A stretch of 64,000 nucleotides of DNA from an uncultured Eubacterium sp. (GCF_945980375.1 NZ_CAMFQO010000002.1:110406-174405); one strand, 5' to 3'. Numbered from the stretch's first letter, positions 32,846 through 41,131 are shown. The notes: generated from the letters alone by a model not told the origin. A program made the numbers and translations.

Positions 32846-32881
32846 GATATGCTGAAATTGATAGATATGCTGAAATTGATA
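32846..32881. repeat. Perfect 18-bp tandem duplication
   Basis: GATATGCTGAAATTGATA occurs twice head to tail (32846-32863 and 32864-32881), 32 bases before the AIM24 start. It lies where a promoter or operator would be expected. Confidence 0.8.
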
Positions 32882-32913
32882 ATAAAAAATAATTTGAAAA
32901 GGGGATTTTTATT

Positions 32914-33600
32914 ATGAGATATGAAGTAAAAGGCGGAAGCTTTCCTGTTGTCGTTTGTCAGCTTGAAAACGGTGAAACAATGATTACAGAGGGCGGCGGA
33001 ATGAGCTGGATGTCACCTAATATGAAAATGGAAACCGTAGGTGGCGGAGTAGGCAAAATGCTTGGCAGAATGTTTTCGGGTGAAAGGCTTTTCCAAAACA
33101 AGTATACAGCAGTCGGCGGTAACGGCGAGATTGCATTTGCAAGCAGCTTTCCAGGTGATATTGTTGCTGTTGAGATTGGTGCCGGCAATGATTGCATTGT
33201 TCAAAAAAGTGCTTTTCTTGCTTCCACACAGGGCGTAGATTTGTCAGTATTCTTCCAAAAGAAAATCGGTTCGGGATTTTTCGGCGGCGAGGGCTTCATT
33301 ATGCAAAAGCTTTCGGGTAACGGACTTGCTTTTATAGAAATTGACGGTGCTGCTGTGGAATATAACCTTGCAGCAGGTCAGCAGATAATTGTTGATACAG
33401 GTCATGTTGTAATGATGTCTGCATCCTGCCAAATGGATATTCAAACCGTTAAGGGTGTAAAAAATATTGTGTTCGGCGGCGAGGGCTTGTTCAATACGGT
33501 AATAACCGGTCCGGGCAGGGTAGTGCTTCAAACAATGCCAACCATAAAGCTTGCCGGCGCACTCGCACCTTACATACAGCTTCAGTCATCATCAAAATAA
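32914..33600 (+). CDS. AIM24/TIGR00266 family protein
   Basis: The 228-aa protein is a single AIM24 (DUF124) domain, a trimeric double beta-barrel fold. Recognisable parts are MISEGGGMSWM-like ITEGGGMSWMSPNMKME, FSGERLFQNKYTA, CIVQKSAFLAS and KKIGSGFFGGEGFIMQKLSGNGLAFIE. Its function in bacteria is unknown; the yeast relative is mitochondrial. It has no signal peptide and is probably cytoplasmic. AAAAGGGG precedes ATG 32914. The gene stands alone, with a tandem repeat in its control region and a weak hairpin (about 33617-33644) after it. Confidence 0.88.
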   Translation: MRYEVKGGSFPVVVCQLENGETMITEGGGMSWMSPNMKMETVGGGVGKMLGRMFSGERLFQNKYTAVGGNGEIAFASSFPGDIVAVEIGAGNDCIVQKSAFLASTQGVDLSVFFQKKIGSGFFGGEGFIMQKLSGNGLAFIEIDGAAVEYNLAAGQQIIVDTGHVVMMSASCQMDIQTVKGVKNIVFGGEGLFNTVITGPGRVVLQTMPTIKLAGALAPYIQLQSSSK

Positions 33601-33793
33601 TTTATGCATAATACTCGGCTCCTCTTGTTTTTAATCAAGGGGAGCTGTTGCATTTTATATGCGACTGATGGGATACAGAAAATTGCTAACACGTCGTTGA
33701 TTTTTGCAAAAAATACCATTTGCGGTTTTGTATTATCCTGCCTTTATTGTGCAAAATATTACAGTAATTATTTTGCATTGGAGAGGATTAAAT

Positions 33794-33887
33794 ATGAAAG
33801 CAACAGGTATTGTGCGTAGAATTGATGATTTGGGCAGAATAGTAATACCAAAGGAAATCAGGCGCTCGTTTAGAATTAAGGAGGGCG
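33794..33887 (+). repeat. Direct repeat, left copy (spoVT 5' end)
   Basis: This 94-base segment is repeated at 35196-35289 with two mismatches. It flanks the AT-rich acyltransferase islet. Confidence 0.9.
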
Positions 33888-33895
33888 TCCCCTTG

Positions 33896-33924
33896 TTGAC
33901 AACATTGACACCTTTTGATAGATT
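33896..33924 (+). promoter_or_regulatory. Candidate promoter of the acyltransferase gene
   Basis: TTGACA (33896-33901) and TAGATT (33919-33924) are 17 bases apart, just past the end of the truncated spoVT sequence. Confidence 0.55.
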
Positions 33925-34026
33925 TTGCTTGGTGATACATAGTGTGGTGGGAAGAAATAAAATAACGAATTGAATTATTCCTGTTTTTATGATATATTGA
34001 AAAAAACAAAGGAAAGAAGTTCATAT

Positions 34027-35127
34027 ATGGAAAAAAGGAATTATAATGTTGATTTATTTCGTATAATTGCGGCGTTTCTTGTAACCGTACTACATGTATT
34101 AGGGAAAGGTGGAGTATTGAAAAGTACTTCACCCACCGAAATAAACTATTGGATAGCCTGGTTTTTAGAAATTTGTGCTTACTGTGCGGTTAATTGTTTC
34201 GCTTTAATAAGCGGATATGTGATGGTTAACAAGACTGTAAAATTAAAAAGTATGCTCGGTTTATGGTTTCAGGTTTTATTTTATTCGTTGTTGTTTACCT
34301 CTTTATTTTTTGTTTTTTTACCTGAAAGCAGAAGCATTAAAAATTTGGTTGTTGCGGTTATGCCAATATTAGGAAAACAATGGTGGTATGTATCTTCATA
34401 TTTTGCGTTGTGTTTCTTCATTCCATTTTTAAATAAAACCATAAATAACATTTCTCAACAAACATACAAAAAAATTTTACTGTTAATTTTGTTTGTAATA
34501 TGTTGCATAGACTGTGTTCTTCCTATAGATGCTTTTACCCTTAATAATGGTTATTCTGCTATTTGGCTTATGATTGTGTATTTGTTTGGTGCATACATCA
34601 GGAAGTATAATATATGCGAAAAAATCACAGCATTTAAATGTATTGTTGGCTTTTTTGCAATGATTGTATTAACGTTTGTAAGTAAAATCACAATTCGGTT
34701 TTTAACAAAAAGTATTTTTGGTAAAGCGAAATTTGAGGGCACATTTATATCGTACATATCTATTACAATTTTATTATCTGCAATTTTTTTGTTGCTGTTT
34801 TGTTTAAAAATAAAAATAAACAATACCGCAACTAAACTTATTTCTTTCGTTTCTCCTGCTGCATTAGGGGTTTATTTAATACATGTTCATCCGCTTGTTT
34901 TTAATTATCTTATTAATAATGCTTTCGTTTCATTTGCTACCAAATCGCCGATTGTTATGATTATTTGCGTAATATTGGCAAGTTTGGCTATATTTGCATT
35001 GTGTACAATAATCGAATTGTTGAGAATAGAAATTTTCAAATTAATAAAGGTGAGCAAACTATCCGAATTTATTGCACGAAAAATCAATGATTTTTATTTG
35101 AAAGTTTTTGAAATGAAACTGAAATAA
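34027..35127 (+). CDS. Acyltransferase 3 family membrane protein (probable O-acetyltransferase)
   Basis: This 366-aa protein has about ten membrane helices and the acyltransferase 3 (PF01757) hallmark NVDLFRIIAAFLVTVLHV, which contains the conserved R and H of the family. GKQWWYVSSYFALCFFIPFLN and GVYLIHVHPLV are further landmarks. Members O-acetylate cell-surface sugars, exopolysaccharide or peptidoglycan. The ORF extends to 33970, but AAAGGAAAG before ATG 34027 sets the start. The gene is visibly more AT-rich than its neighbours and is flanked by copies of the spoVT 5' end. Both suggest acquisition by transfer. The acceptor sugar is unknown. Confidence 0.85.
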   Translation: MEKRNYNVDLFRIIAAFLVTVLHVLGKGGVLKSTSPTEINYWIAWFLEICAYCAVNCFALISGYVMVNKTVKLKSMLGLWFQVLFYSLLFTSLFFVFLPESRSIKNLVVAVMPILGKQWWYVSSYFALCFFIPFLNKTINNISQQTYKKILLLILFVICCIDCVLPIDAFTLNNGYSAIWLMIVYLFGAYIRKYNICEKITAFKCIVGFFAMIVLTFVSKITIRFLTKSIFGKAKFEGTFISYISITILLSAIFLLLFCLKIKINNTATKLISFVSPAALGVYLIHVHPLVFNYLINNAFVSFATKSPIVMIICVILASLAIFALCTIIELLRIEIFKLIKVSKLSEFIARKINDFYLKVFEMKLK

Positions 35128-35128
35128 A

Positions 35129-35157
35129 GTATAAATCTCCTTGTTTTACAGATACTA
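35129..35157 (+). promoter_or_regulatory. Candidate sigma-G promoter of spoVT
   Basis: GTATA (35129-35133) fits the -35 consensus gHATR. GATACTA (35151-35157), 17 bases later, differs from the -10 CATACTA by one base. Bacillus subtilis spoVT is a sigma-G gene. Confidence 0.6.
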
Positions 35158-35183
35158 ACAGTACAAATTTGTAAAGCAAGGAG
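35137..35183 (+). promoter_or_regulatory. Hairpin masking the spoVT ribosome binding site in read-through RNA
   Basis: CTCCTTGTTTTAC (35137-35149) pairs with GTAAAGCAAGGAG (35171-35183): 13 pairs, one G-U. The 3' arm contains the AAGGAG site for spoVT. RNA coming from the acyltransferase gene would fold and hide it. RNA starting at the sigma-G promoter (about 35164) lacks the 5' arm and leaves it free. Confidence 0.6.
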
Positions 35184-35195
35184 ATTGATTTATAT

Positions 35196-35289
35196 ATGAA
35201 AGCAACAGGTATTGTGCGTAGAATTGATGATTTGGGCAGAATAGTAATACCAAAGGAAATCAGGCGCTCATTTAGAATAAAGGAGGGCG
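35196..35289 (+). repeat. Direct repeat, right copy (spoVT 5' end)
   Basis: This is the intact copy of the 94-base sequence also found at 33794-33887. The sequences upstream of the two copies are not alike. Confidence 0.9.
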
Positions 35290-35732
35290 ACCCGCTCGAA
35301 ATTTATACCGACAGTGAGGGCGAGGTAATATTCAAAAAATATTCTCCTATCGGCGAGCTGTCAAATTTTGCAGGGCAGTATGCCGAGGTTTTGCACAAGG
35401 ATGCAGGTATGCCCGTTGTAATTACCGATAACGACCATGTAATCGCCGCGTCGGGTGTGAGCAAGCGAGAGGTGCTTGAAAGACGAGTCAGCAAAAGCCT
35501 TGAGGAGCTTATGGAAAATCGTCAAATTCACATCAAAACCGACAAGGTTGGGGCAATGAATGCAATTGAGGGCTTTGACCGTCAGGCACAAATTGTTTAT
35601 CCCATTATCTACGGCGGTGATGTCAGCGGTGCAGTTGCTGTTATTGATGACGGAAAAGGCTCGTTGCCAAGCGAAGCGGATATAAAGCTTGTACAGGTTG
35701 CGGCATCTTTTTTAGGGAAACAAATGGAATAA
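35196..35732 (+). CDS. spoVT: Stage V sporulation protein T
   Basis: SpoVT is a forespore regulator that tunes sigma-G-dependent genes. The 178-aa protein has the N-terminal AbrB swapped-hairpin DNA-binding domain (1-50, MKATGIVRRIDDLGRIVIPKEIRR start). A C-terminal GAF-like domain follows (about 58-178: YAEVLHKDAGMPVVITDNDHVIAASG, ending QVAASFLGKQME). Length matches the family. The AAGGAG is 12 bases from the ATG, rather far, and can be buried in a hairpin. Its first 94 bases are duplicated upstream at 33794. Confidence 0.95.
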   Translation: MKATGIVRRIDDLGRIVIPKEIRRSFRIKEGDPLEIYTDSEGEVIFKKYSPIGELSNFAGQYAEVLHKDAGMPVVITDNDHVIAASGVSKREVLERRVSKSLEELMENRQIHIKTDKVGAMNAIEGFDRQAQIVYPIIYGGDVSGAVAVIDDGKGSLPSEADIKLVQVAASFLGKQME

Positions 35733-35809
35733 CCTTTGTGTATATTGCACAAAAAATATTGACTTTGTTTGTGTGAATTGTCTAACACATAGAATATAGC
35801 AAAATACCC

Positions 35810-35837
35810 TTGCATTTTTGATTTTGATGTATATAAT
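35810..35837 (+). promoter_or_regulatory. Promoter of the YczE-like gene
   Basis: TTGCAT (35810-35815) and a perfect TATAAT (35832-35837) are 16 bases apart. A leader of about 60 bases follows, with a small GGCAAAT/ATTTGTC hairpin. Confidence 0.65.
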
Positions 35838-35902
35838 GGGTAGCAAGAGAGAGGAAATAAAGGCAAATGAATTAGATTTGTCAGGTTGACGAGGCGTATT
35901 CT

Positions 35903-36751
35903 ATGAAAAAATTTGAAAAGGAAGCATATGGCTACATTAAGGATATGTTTGCTCAACATAATATGGTTAAGCGAATTTTCCTTACAATAATTTCTATTAT
36001 TGTTATGGGCTTTGGCATTGCACTTTTCAATGTTTCAGGATTTGGTGTTGACCCCTTTACATCAATGAATATGAATGTCTCATCAACCTTAGGAATCGGG
36101 TACGGAACATATCAGCTGATTGTCAATGCGGTAATCATTGTGTTTGTTGTTATTTTTGCACATCGAGGTTTAATCGGTGTGGGTACGGCAATAAATATGA
36201 TTGGCGTCGGCTATTCGTGCGAGCTGTTCAGCTCACTGATCGCTCCGATGATAGGTGACAACATTATTGTTCGCATATGCTTGCTTGCGGCAGGCATAAT
36301 TGTTCTGTGCTTTTCCTGCTCTCTGTTCTTTGTATCAAATATCGGTGTAGGTCCTTATGACAGTGTTGGCTTTATGATAAGCAATGCTACAAAAATCCAT
36401 TACAAATGGGTTAGAGTAATGACTGATATTGCGGTAATAATTATCGGTTTGGTGGTCAGCGGAGGTTTTACGGCGCTGATGAGAGGTGATTTGTCGGGTG
36501 TGAAAAACATCGGCATAGGCACAATTATTACAGCATTTATGATGGGACCGTTGGTAAATTTCTTTTCAAAGCATGTTTCATCAAAGATTTTGGATGTTAA
36601 CTATGCAGACCTCAGCAGAGATGTGGCATTCTTTATGATTAAGGGTGCAATGGTGAAAAACAGAGTTCCCGATGACTACGACCCTGCAAGGCTTAATATC
36701 AACTCTCCCGAATACAATGTTATTAATGACGGAGAATTAAAGGAAATATAG
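35903..36751 (+). CDS. YczE/YyaS/YitT-family integral membrane protein
   Basis: The 282-aa protein has five or six membrane helices in two halves. Each half has a Gly-rich loop of the type FNVSGFGVDPFTSMN and FVSNIGVGPYDSVGF, which looks like an internal duplication. This matches the YczE/YitT-like families, whose function is not established. A hydrophilic tail of about 60 residues follows (from SSKILDVNYADLSRD). GACGAGG lies upstream of ATG 35903. It is transcribed alone from a consensus promoter and followed by a weak hairpin (AAGGTTG/CAACCTT) and then a strong bidirectional terminator. Confidence 0.8.
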   Translation: MKKFEKEAYGYIKDMFAQHNMVKRIFLTIISIIVMGFGIALFNVSGFGVDPFTSMNMNVSSTLGIGYGTYQLIVNAVIIVFVVIFAHRGLIGVGTAINMIGVGYSCELFSSLIAPMIGDNIIVRICLLAAGIIVLCFSCSLFFVSNIGVGPYDSVGFMISNATKIHYKWVRVMTDIAVIIIGLVVSGGFTALMRGDLSGVKNIGIGTIITAFMMGPLVNFFSKHVSSKILDVNYADLSRDVAFFMIKGAMVKNRVPDDYDPARLNINSPEYNVINDGELKEI

Positions 36752-36856
36752 CACCGTGCAACCAAGGTTGTATGATTAATTTCGTCAACCTTTTTAATAT
36801 AGCCCCTTTTAGATTTTATATAAATTTACTCCTGGTATCTATGTTAATAGGTACAC

Positions 36857-36893
36857 AAAAGCGACTCTCGAGTTATTCGAGGGTCGCTTTTGA
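36857..36893. terminator. Bidirectional terminator
   Basis: AAAAGCGACTCTCGA (36857-36871) pairs with TCGAGGGTCGCTTTT (36877-36891), with one wobble. It lies between the converging YczE-like and GH27 genes. Confidence 0.9.
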
Positions 36894-36910
36894 TTTTGTG
36901 TTATTAAGAT

Positions 36911-38623
36911 TTATCTGCAGGTTATTCTGTACACCTTTACTCCGTGAGCCGGAATGTCGGTTTTGATTGTATCGCTGTGGAAGATGTCGTTTGTCCACAA
37001 ATCCTTAATTTGTGCATTACCCAAACGACTTATATCGAGATACTTATCATCCTTTAGCTTTTCAATATCGTACTCAACGTGCCTGTTCTTTTTGCTCGTG
37101 TTGAAAAGACAGAGCGCAACATCACCGTTTGACAGCGGCCTTGCAAGAACATCCGTACTGCCAAGTCTGTCAATCTTCTTTGCAGGCTTAACAAGTGAAT
37201 CCTGGTCAATTCTGATAAGCTCGTTGTTGGTTACAATGTCAAGGATGTCCTGTCCCTTGCCGTTTCTTTCAATTTTTCTTAAATCGTTGCCCAAAACAAG
37301 CGGAGCAGCCATCATACACCACAGACTGAAATGCGAGCGGTTTTCTTCAAGAGTAAGCTTTCCGTTACCCACCTCAAGCATATCCGGATCGTTTACATGA
37401 CCGGGAGAGGCGTATTTGTACAGCCTTACAGTAAATTTGTATATAACATAAATGCTGAACCATTTTGCAAAAATATCATGGGTTGTACGCCACATATTGC
37501 CAACCTTGCCGTTCCACAGCCAAGGCTTGCAGGTGCCCCATTCGCAAAGGGAATAGGTGATAGGCTTTTGTGCAGTGCCTGTGTAAATTGCCCAGTCACG
37601 CGATGCGTCCTCAAGAGCCTTGCCCATACGTCTGTATTGGATGTATGACGAGTCGGCACGGGTTACAACAGGGTTTTGCAGGGTGATGATGTTTTCATCG
37701 GAATTCAGCCTTATTACTGTTTGAAGCCTTGCGTCAGCAGTAAATGCGTTTGACGGTGGGAAGAATACCTCGTTTACCTCGCCGTTAACAACAATCTGCA
37801 TATATGTCGGCTTTCTGCTCTTAAGCTTCTTGAAATGAACGGTGAATACATATTCGCCGCTGCTTGCAACATCAAGCTTAAATGTAGCCTTGCCGGCACC
37901 ATGGTTAAGATAAGCAATACCTTTTTTAGTTGGTAGGTCGTCAACTTTAATTGCCCTTGCCCTGCCTGAATATTTTGCTCTGTCGGGAGTAAGCTTAACA
38001 AATTCACGCTCACCCCTACGGCTGATTCCTATATATTCGATAATAGGGGTTTTGCCGCTGATTTTTTCATTGTGGCAAAAATCGTACTTAAAGTATTCCG
38101 CACCCCAGGATGCAAAGGTTTTTGCATCAATTTCCTCGTGGCCGAGAGAGGCAGGCAAATCCTCGCAGGTGAGCGAGCCGTTAGATGTGTAAAGTCCCAT
38201 CTTCAAGCCGAGTGCATTTATCCTTTTGCCGAGGTCTGCTATACCGCTCGGGAAGGATTCAAGGTCACCCTGAAGCATTCCGTTTTCGTCACGCATAGAG
38301 CTGTGCCAGCAGTCGTCAATGTTTACGTATTTGTATCCTGCATCTGCAAGGCCTGTATCTACCATTGCCTTTGCCATATCGTAAATTGTATCCTCATCAA
38401 TACGGTTTCGCAGTGCGTTCCAGCTTGACCAACCCATAATCGGGGTTTTGCTGCCACCGACAAGCTCTTCATCCTTTGATGTGTCAATGGTAATTTTTGT
38501 CGGCGGAAAAGCCTTTAGTGCACATATCGGGCAGTTGCCGTCTGCCTTGGTTGCAAAAAACCAGGTTAGAAAAAGCACTATGCCTATTGCAATTAATGTT
38601 ATTAAAATAATAAGGAAAATCAT
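36911..38623 (-). CDS. Membrane-anchored GH27 alpha-galactosidase with an inserted domain
   Basis: The 570-aa enzyme removes alpha-galactose from galacto-oligosaccharides or glycans outside the cell. A single N-terminal helix (about 2-23) anchors it. The GH27 barrel begins at PIMGWSSWNA (61-70), with NIDDCW and the nucleophile D181 in YFKYDFC. The likely acid/base is D383 in MWRTTHDI, and NDPDMLEVGNG (411-421) is intact. Between about 194 and 328 lies an extra beta-rich, CBM6/35-like stretch (SGEYVFTVHFKK, MQIVVNGE) inserted into the barrel right after the nucleophile strand. CPIC (31-34) may bind metal or form a disulfide. It overlaps the next gene by four bases. Confidence 0.87.
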   Translation of the reverse strand: MIFLIILITLIAIGIVLFLTWFFATKADGNCPICALKAFPPTKITIDTSKDEELVGGSKTPIMGWSSWNALRNRIDEDTIYDMAKAMVDTGLADAGYKYVNIDDCWHSSMRDENGMLQGDLESFPSGIADLGKRINALGLKMGLYTSNGSLTCEDLPASLGHEEIDAKTFASWGAEYFKYDFCHNEKISGKTPIIEYIGISRRGEREFVKLTPDRAKYSGRARAIKVDDLPTKKGIAYLNHGAGKATFKLDVASSGEYVFTVHFKKLKSRKPTYMQIVVNGEVNEVFFPPSNAFTADARLQTVIRLNSDENIITLQNPVVTRADSSYIQYRRMGKALEDASRDWAIYTGTAQKPITYSLCEWGTCKPWLWNGKVGNMWRTTHDIFAKWFSIYVIYKFTVRLYKYASPGHVNDPDMLEVGNGKLTLEENRSHFSLWCMMAAPLVLGNDLRKIERNGKGQDILDIVTNNELIRIDQDSLVKPAKKIDRLGSTDVLARPLSNGDVALCLFNTSKKNRHVEYDIEKLKDDKYLDISRLGNAQIKDLWTNDIFHSDTIKTDIPAHGVKVYRITCR

Positions 38624-39789
38624 AGCAATCCTATCTCCTCAAAAAATTTTATTTCCTTTTTTGCCTCTGCCTCGGTTTCATCATTTGCGAGGGTAGAGGT
38701 TGCTTCCTTTACAAAAGCCTTTTTGTTTTTTAGGTTATATATTATCCTGTATATCCATCCAAACGGCAACAAATACGGTCTGCCCTCAATGAACTTGACG
38801 TACGGGATGTTTTTCATTTTTTTGTACGACGGAAACAACAAACTCAGCCTTGTTGCAAGGGTGCTTGTATGCCCCTCCTCAAGCGCCTTGCGCTTTACCA
38901 CAGCGGCTATGCTTCTGTTTGTGTTGCCAAAGGCACCGTGAGAAATTAAAAATTCCTTTGCCTTGTCGGTATCACAGTCATATGCCTTGCCGACATTAAA
39001 CCAATCGTAGCACACGGTAAATATAACCCTTGCAAATTCGTCCAGATGTAAATCCTTCATATTGTCAACAACGGCATCTATGCTTGGGTTAAAGTGTTTT
39101 ATTATTACAGCAAGGTCAAGTATCATTTTTGCCCCTGCACCGTAAAACCAAAAATGGTGGGCAATGTGAGTCAGCAGATACATAAGGTTGTACTGAACAT
39201 CAAGTGTACCCCTGTGATTTTCAAATGTCGCGTGGTTGATTGCGTCCTCAAAAAATTCCTCCGCATTTGCATTGCCGACCTTACCGCTGACAATTTTTGT
39301 GTGACATTCTACAAGGATATTGTCTTTTTTGTAGTTGTAAACAGGACCGTTGTCCTCGGTAATTGTGTAGCCGTTTTTCAAAAAAACCGTCTTTGCCCTG
39401 CTTCTGTCCTCAAGCCGTATCAGCAGGTCAATATCGCTCATTAGCCTAAGCTCCGGCACAGGAAAGTATTCCTTTAGCTGCGAGCCCTTAAAGAATACGT
39501 GATCAATGCCGTTGTCGGTTAAAAAGCCGTCGATTTCACTGATAGCATCTTTTTGCATATCGTAGCAAACTATTGCATCATAAAACGCATCCTTAAAGGC
39601 TTCGTACGACTTTTTGCACCCAAGCAGCACAGGATTATTCCTTGCCACAGAAAACACGACAGGAGCCAAATTGTGAGCCATAGCTAACGAAAACAGGCTG
39701 TCGCAATCAATTTCATATTCATCATTTATGCTTGTGCCGTTAAGGTACGCCCTAAGGCAGTCAAGCAAAAAGCATTGTTCATTATTCAT
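38620..39789 (-). CDS. PF14907-type nucleotidyltransferase family protein
   Basis: This 389-aa protein belongs to the 'uncharacterised nucleotidyltransferase' family. The polymerase-beta-like site reads HVFFKGSQLKEYFPVPELRLMSDIDLLI, with the metal-binding DxD in SDIDLL. An EDNGPVYNYKKDNILVECH strand follows, with a third acidic residue. The helical C-terminal half (LTHIAHHFWFYGAGAKMILDLA) is usual for the family. Such genes often sit near polysaccharide or peptide-modification genes; the acceptor is unknown. It overlaps both neighbours (four bases with the GH27 gene, one with the export gene), so the set is one operon. Confidence 0.8.
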   Translation of the reverse strand: MNNEQCFLLDCLRAYLNGTSINDEYEIDCDSLFSLAMAHNLAPVVFSVARNNPVLLGCKKSYEAFKDAFYDAIVCYDMQKDAISEIDGFLTDNGIDHVFFKGSQLKEYFPVPELRLMSDIDLLIRLEDRSRAKTVFLKNGYTITEDNGPVYNYKKDNILVECHTKIVSGKVGNANAEEFFEDAINHATFENHRGTLDVQYNLMYLLTHIAHHFWFYGAGAKMILDLAVIIKHFNPSIDAVVDNMKDLHLDEFARVIFTVCYDWFNVGKAYDCDTDKAKEFLISHGAFGNTNRSIAAVVKRKALEEGHTSTLATRLSLLFPSYKKMKNIPYVKFIEGRPYLLPFGWIYRIIYNLKNKKAFVKEATSTLANDETEAEAKKEIKFFEEIGLL

Positions 39790-40292
39790 TAAAATACCGC
39801 CAAATTAAACACATTTGACAGCACGGTCATAATTATGCCTGCACACAGAACACCGACGCAGATTACGCCAAAGCTCTTTTTTCTGTCAAGGTGAAGCAGG
39901 GAGGCGAGCAGCGAGCCGGTCCAGGCGCCTGTGCCCGGCAACGGAATTGCAACAAAAAGCAACAGCCCCCAAATACCGTATTTGTCAATCTTATCTCTTT
40001 TTTTAAGAGTCTTTTCCTCAAGCCATATTATAGGCTTTTTGATGACCGGGATTTTCTTCATCCATTCAAAGATTTTGTTTATCAGCAAAAGAATAAACGG
40101 AATAGGTAATATATTACCTAAAAAGCTTATTGCAAATCCGGCAAAAAGATTCATCTGTAAAAGGCTAAATGCCGTAAACATACCAAGCCTGCATTCCAAT
40201 ATGGGACACAGCGAGATAATGAATACAACAAGCCAATCGGGTATTCCGTGAGAGGATAAAAATTCCTGTAGTGTTGTTACAACTTCATGCAT
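39789..40292 (-). CDS. Small multidrug export protein family (PF06695)
   Basis: The 167-aa membrane protein has four to five helices. Family signatures are PILECRLGM near the start, the central IPFILLLINKIFEWMKK and AIPLPGTGAWTGSLLASLL. Despite the family name, transport of drugs is not well proven. The stop overlaps the nucleotidyltransferase start by one base (TAATG), and the Nudix gene ends nine bases upstream, so all four genes form a minus-strand operon with the GH27 enzyme last. Confidence 0.85.
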   Translation of the reverse strand: MHEVVTTLQEFLSSHGIPDWLVVFIISLCPILECRLGMFTAFSLLQMNLFAGFAISFLGNILPIPFILLLINKIFEWMKKIPVIKKPIIWLEEKTLKKRDKIDKYGIWGLLLFVAIPLPGTGAWTGSLLASLLHLDRKKSFGVICVGVLCAGIIMTVLSNVFNLAVF

Positions 40293-40301
40293 AAAATCAC
40301 C

Positions 40302-41018
40302 CTATATAATATTGTTCTCGTTTAAGAATTCATATGCACTTGACAAAATGTTTTTGTCATTTTCAAATTTCAAAAGACTCATTGCCTTTTCGTAGGTCAG
40401 CCAAATGTAATCCTCAATTTCTTCCTTTTGGATAACGGTTGAGGTGTCCTGCGTTGTGCCTACAAAAATGGTAACCATTTTGTCTATTTTTTCACGAATC
40501 TTGTATTTTGAAATACAACTGAACCCATCGATAATATTGATGTGCAATCCGGTTTCTTCAAGCACCTCACGGTACGCAGTTTCCTGCGGAGATTCGCCGG
40601 GCTCAATATGTCCTTTGGGGAAGCCCCAATGTGCCGAGCGATTATTCTTTATGAGCAGGTACCTAACCTCGCCCTTGATGTCCCTAAACACAACAGCGCC
40701 GCAGCTGAATTCGTACAGGCATTCAAGCCTGTAGGTAGGGAAGTCCTTTTCAACATCAATGTACTGCTTGATGTCGTTTACTATGAAGCGGGTACTTTTA
40801 GGCGCGACAATCCAAATAAAGTGATTGTTCTTTTTATCGCTTAACATTGCAATAACTCTGCCGTCAAAGTTTTTGACAGGATGATGGATGCCCATAACAA
40901 ATGCATCCTGATTTTCTGTATTGTATACAGAGCCAAAGTTTAATGGATAGGTGTAGCCCGCTTCGTTGGTTGAGCCGATAGGATGCTCTATCTTGACTCT
41001 AACATATTTTCCGAGCAT
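40302..41018 (-). CDS. PPase-like domain fused to Nudix (Ap4A-type) hydrolase
   Basis: This 238-aa protein is bipartite. Residues 1-98 resemble a small inorganic-pyrophosphatase-like domain: EHPIGSTNEAGYTYPLNFGSV, QDAFVMGIHHPVKNFDGRVIA and FIWIVAPK. Residues 100-238 are a Nudix hydrolase with a canonical box from G136 to G157 (Gx5Ex7REVxEExG). The flanking AHWGFPKGHIEPGES is typical of asymmetric diadenosine tetraphosphate hydrolases. Pairing a pyrophosphatase fold with a pyrophosphate-releasing enzyme is suggestive. Too few acidic residues are visible in the first domain to claim pyrophosphatase activity. It is the first gene of the operon that ends with the alpha-galactosidase. Confidence 0.8.
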   Translation of the reverse strand: MLGKYVRVKIEHPIGSTNEAGYTYPLNFGSVYNTENQDAFVMGIHHPVKNFDGRVIAMLSDKKNNHFIWIVAPKSTRFIVNDIKQYIDVEKDFPTYRLECLYEFSCGAVVFRDIKGEVRYLLIKNNRSAHWGFPKGHIEPGESPQETAYREVLEETGLHINIIDGFSCISKYKIREKIDKMVTIFVGTTQDTSTVIQKEEIEDYIWLTYEKAMSLLKFENDKNILSSAYEFLNENNII

Positions 41019-41131
41019 TTTTTCACCACCGAGTATTAAGATATATATGAAAATATTATACTAAAATTTCTGCTAATATACAAGGGTATATACAAAAAAA
41101 CTTAAATAATATTTTCCTGCGTTATTGCAAC

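Larger units (their letters stand above)
33794..33973 (+). pseudogene. Truncated duplicate of the spoVT start (AbrB-domain fragment)
   Basis: Bases 33794-33887 match the first 94 bases of intact spoVT (35196-35289) at all but two positions. After codon 31 the frame runs into unrelated sequence (VPLLTTLTPFDRF...) and stops at 33973, giving 59 aa. The AbrB swapped-hairpin fold needs about 45-50 residues; the second half (the PLEIYTDSEGEVIFKKY part) is missing, so DNA binding is unlikely. The fragment keeps a good ribosome binding site (GGAGAGG). It also has a plausible forespore-type promoter upstream (GTATT, then CAAAATA after 17 bases), suggesting it marks the original spoVT position. Confidence 0.8.
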
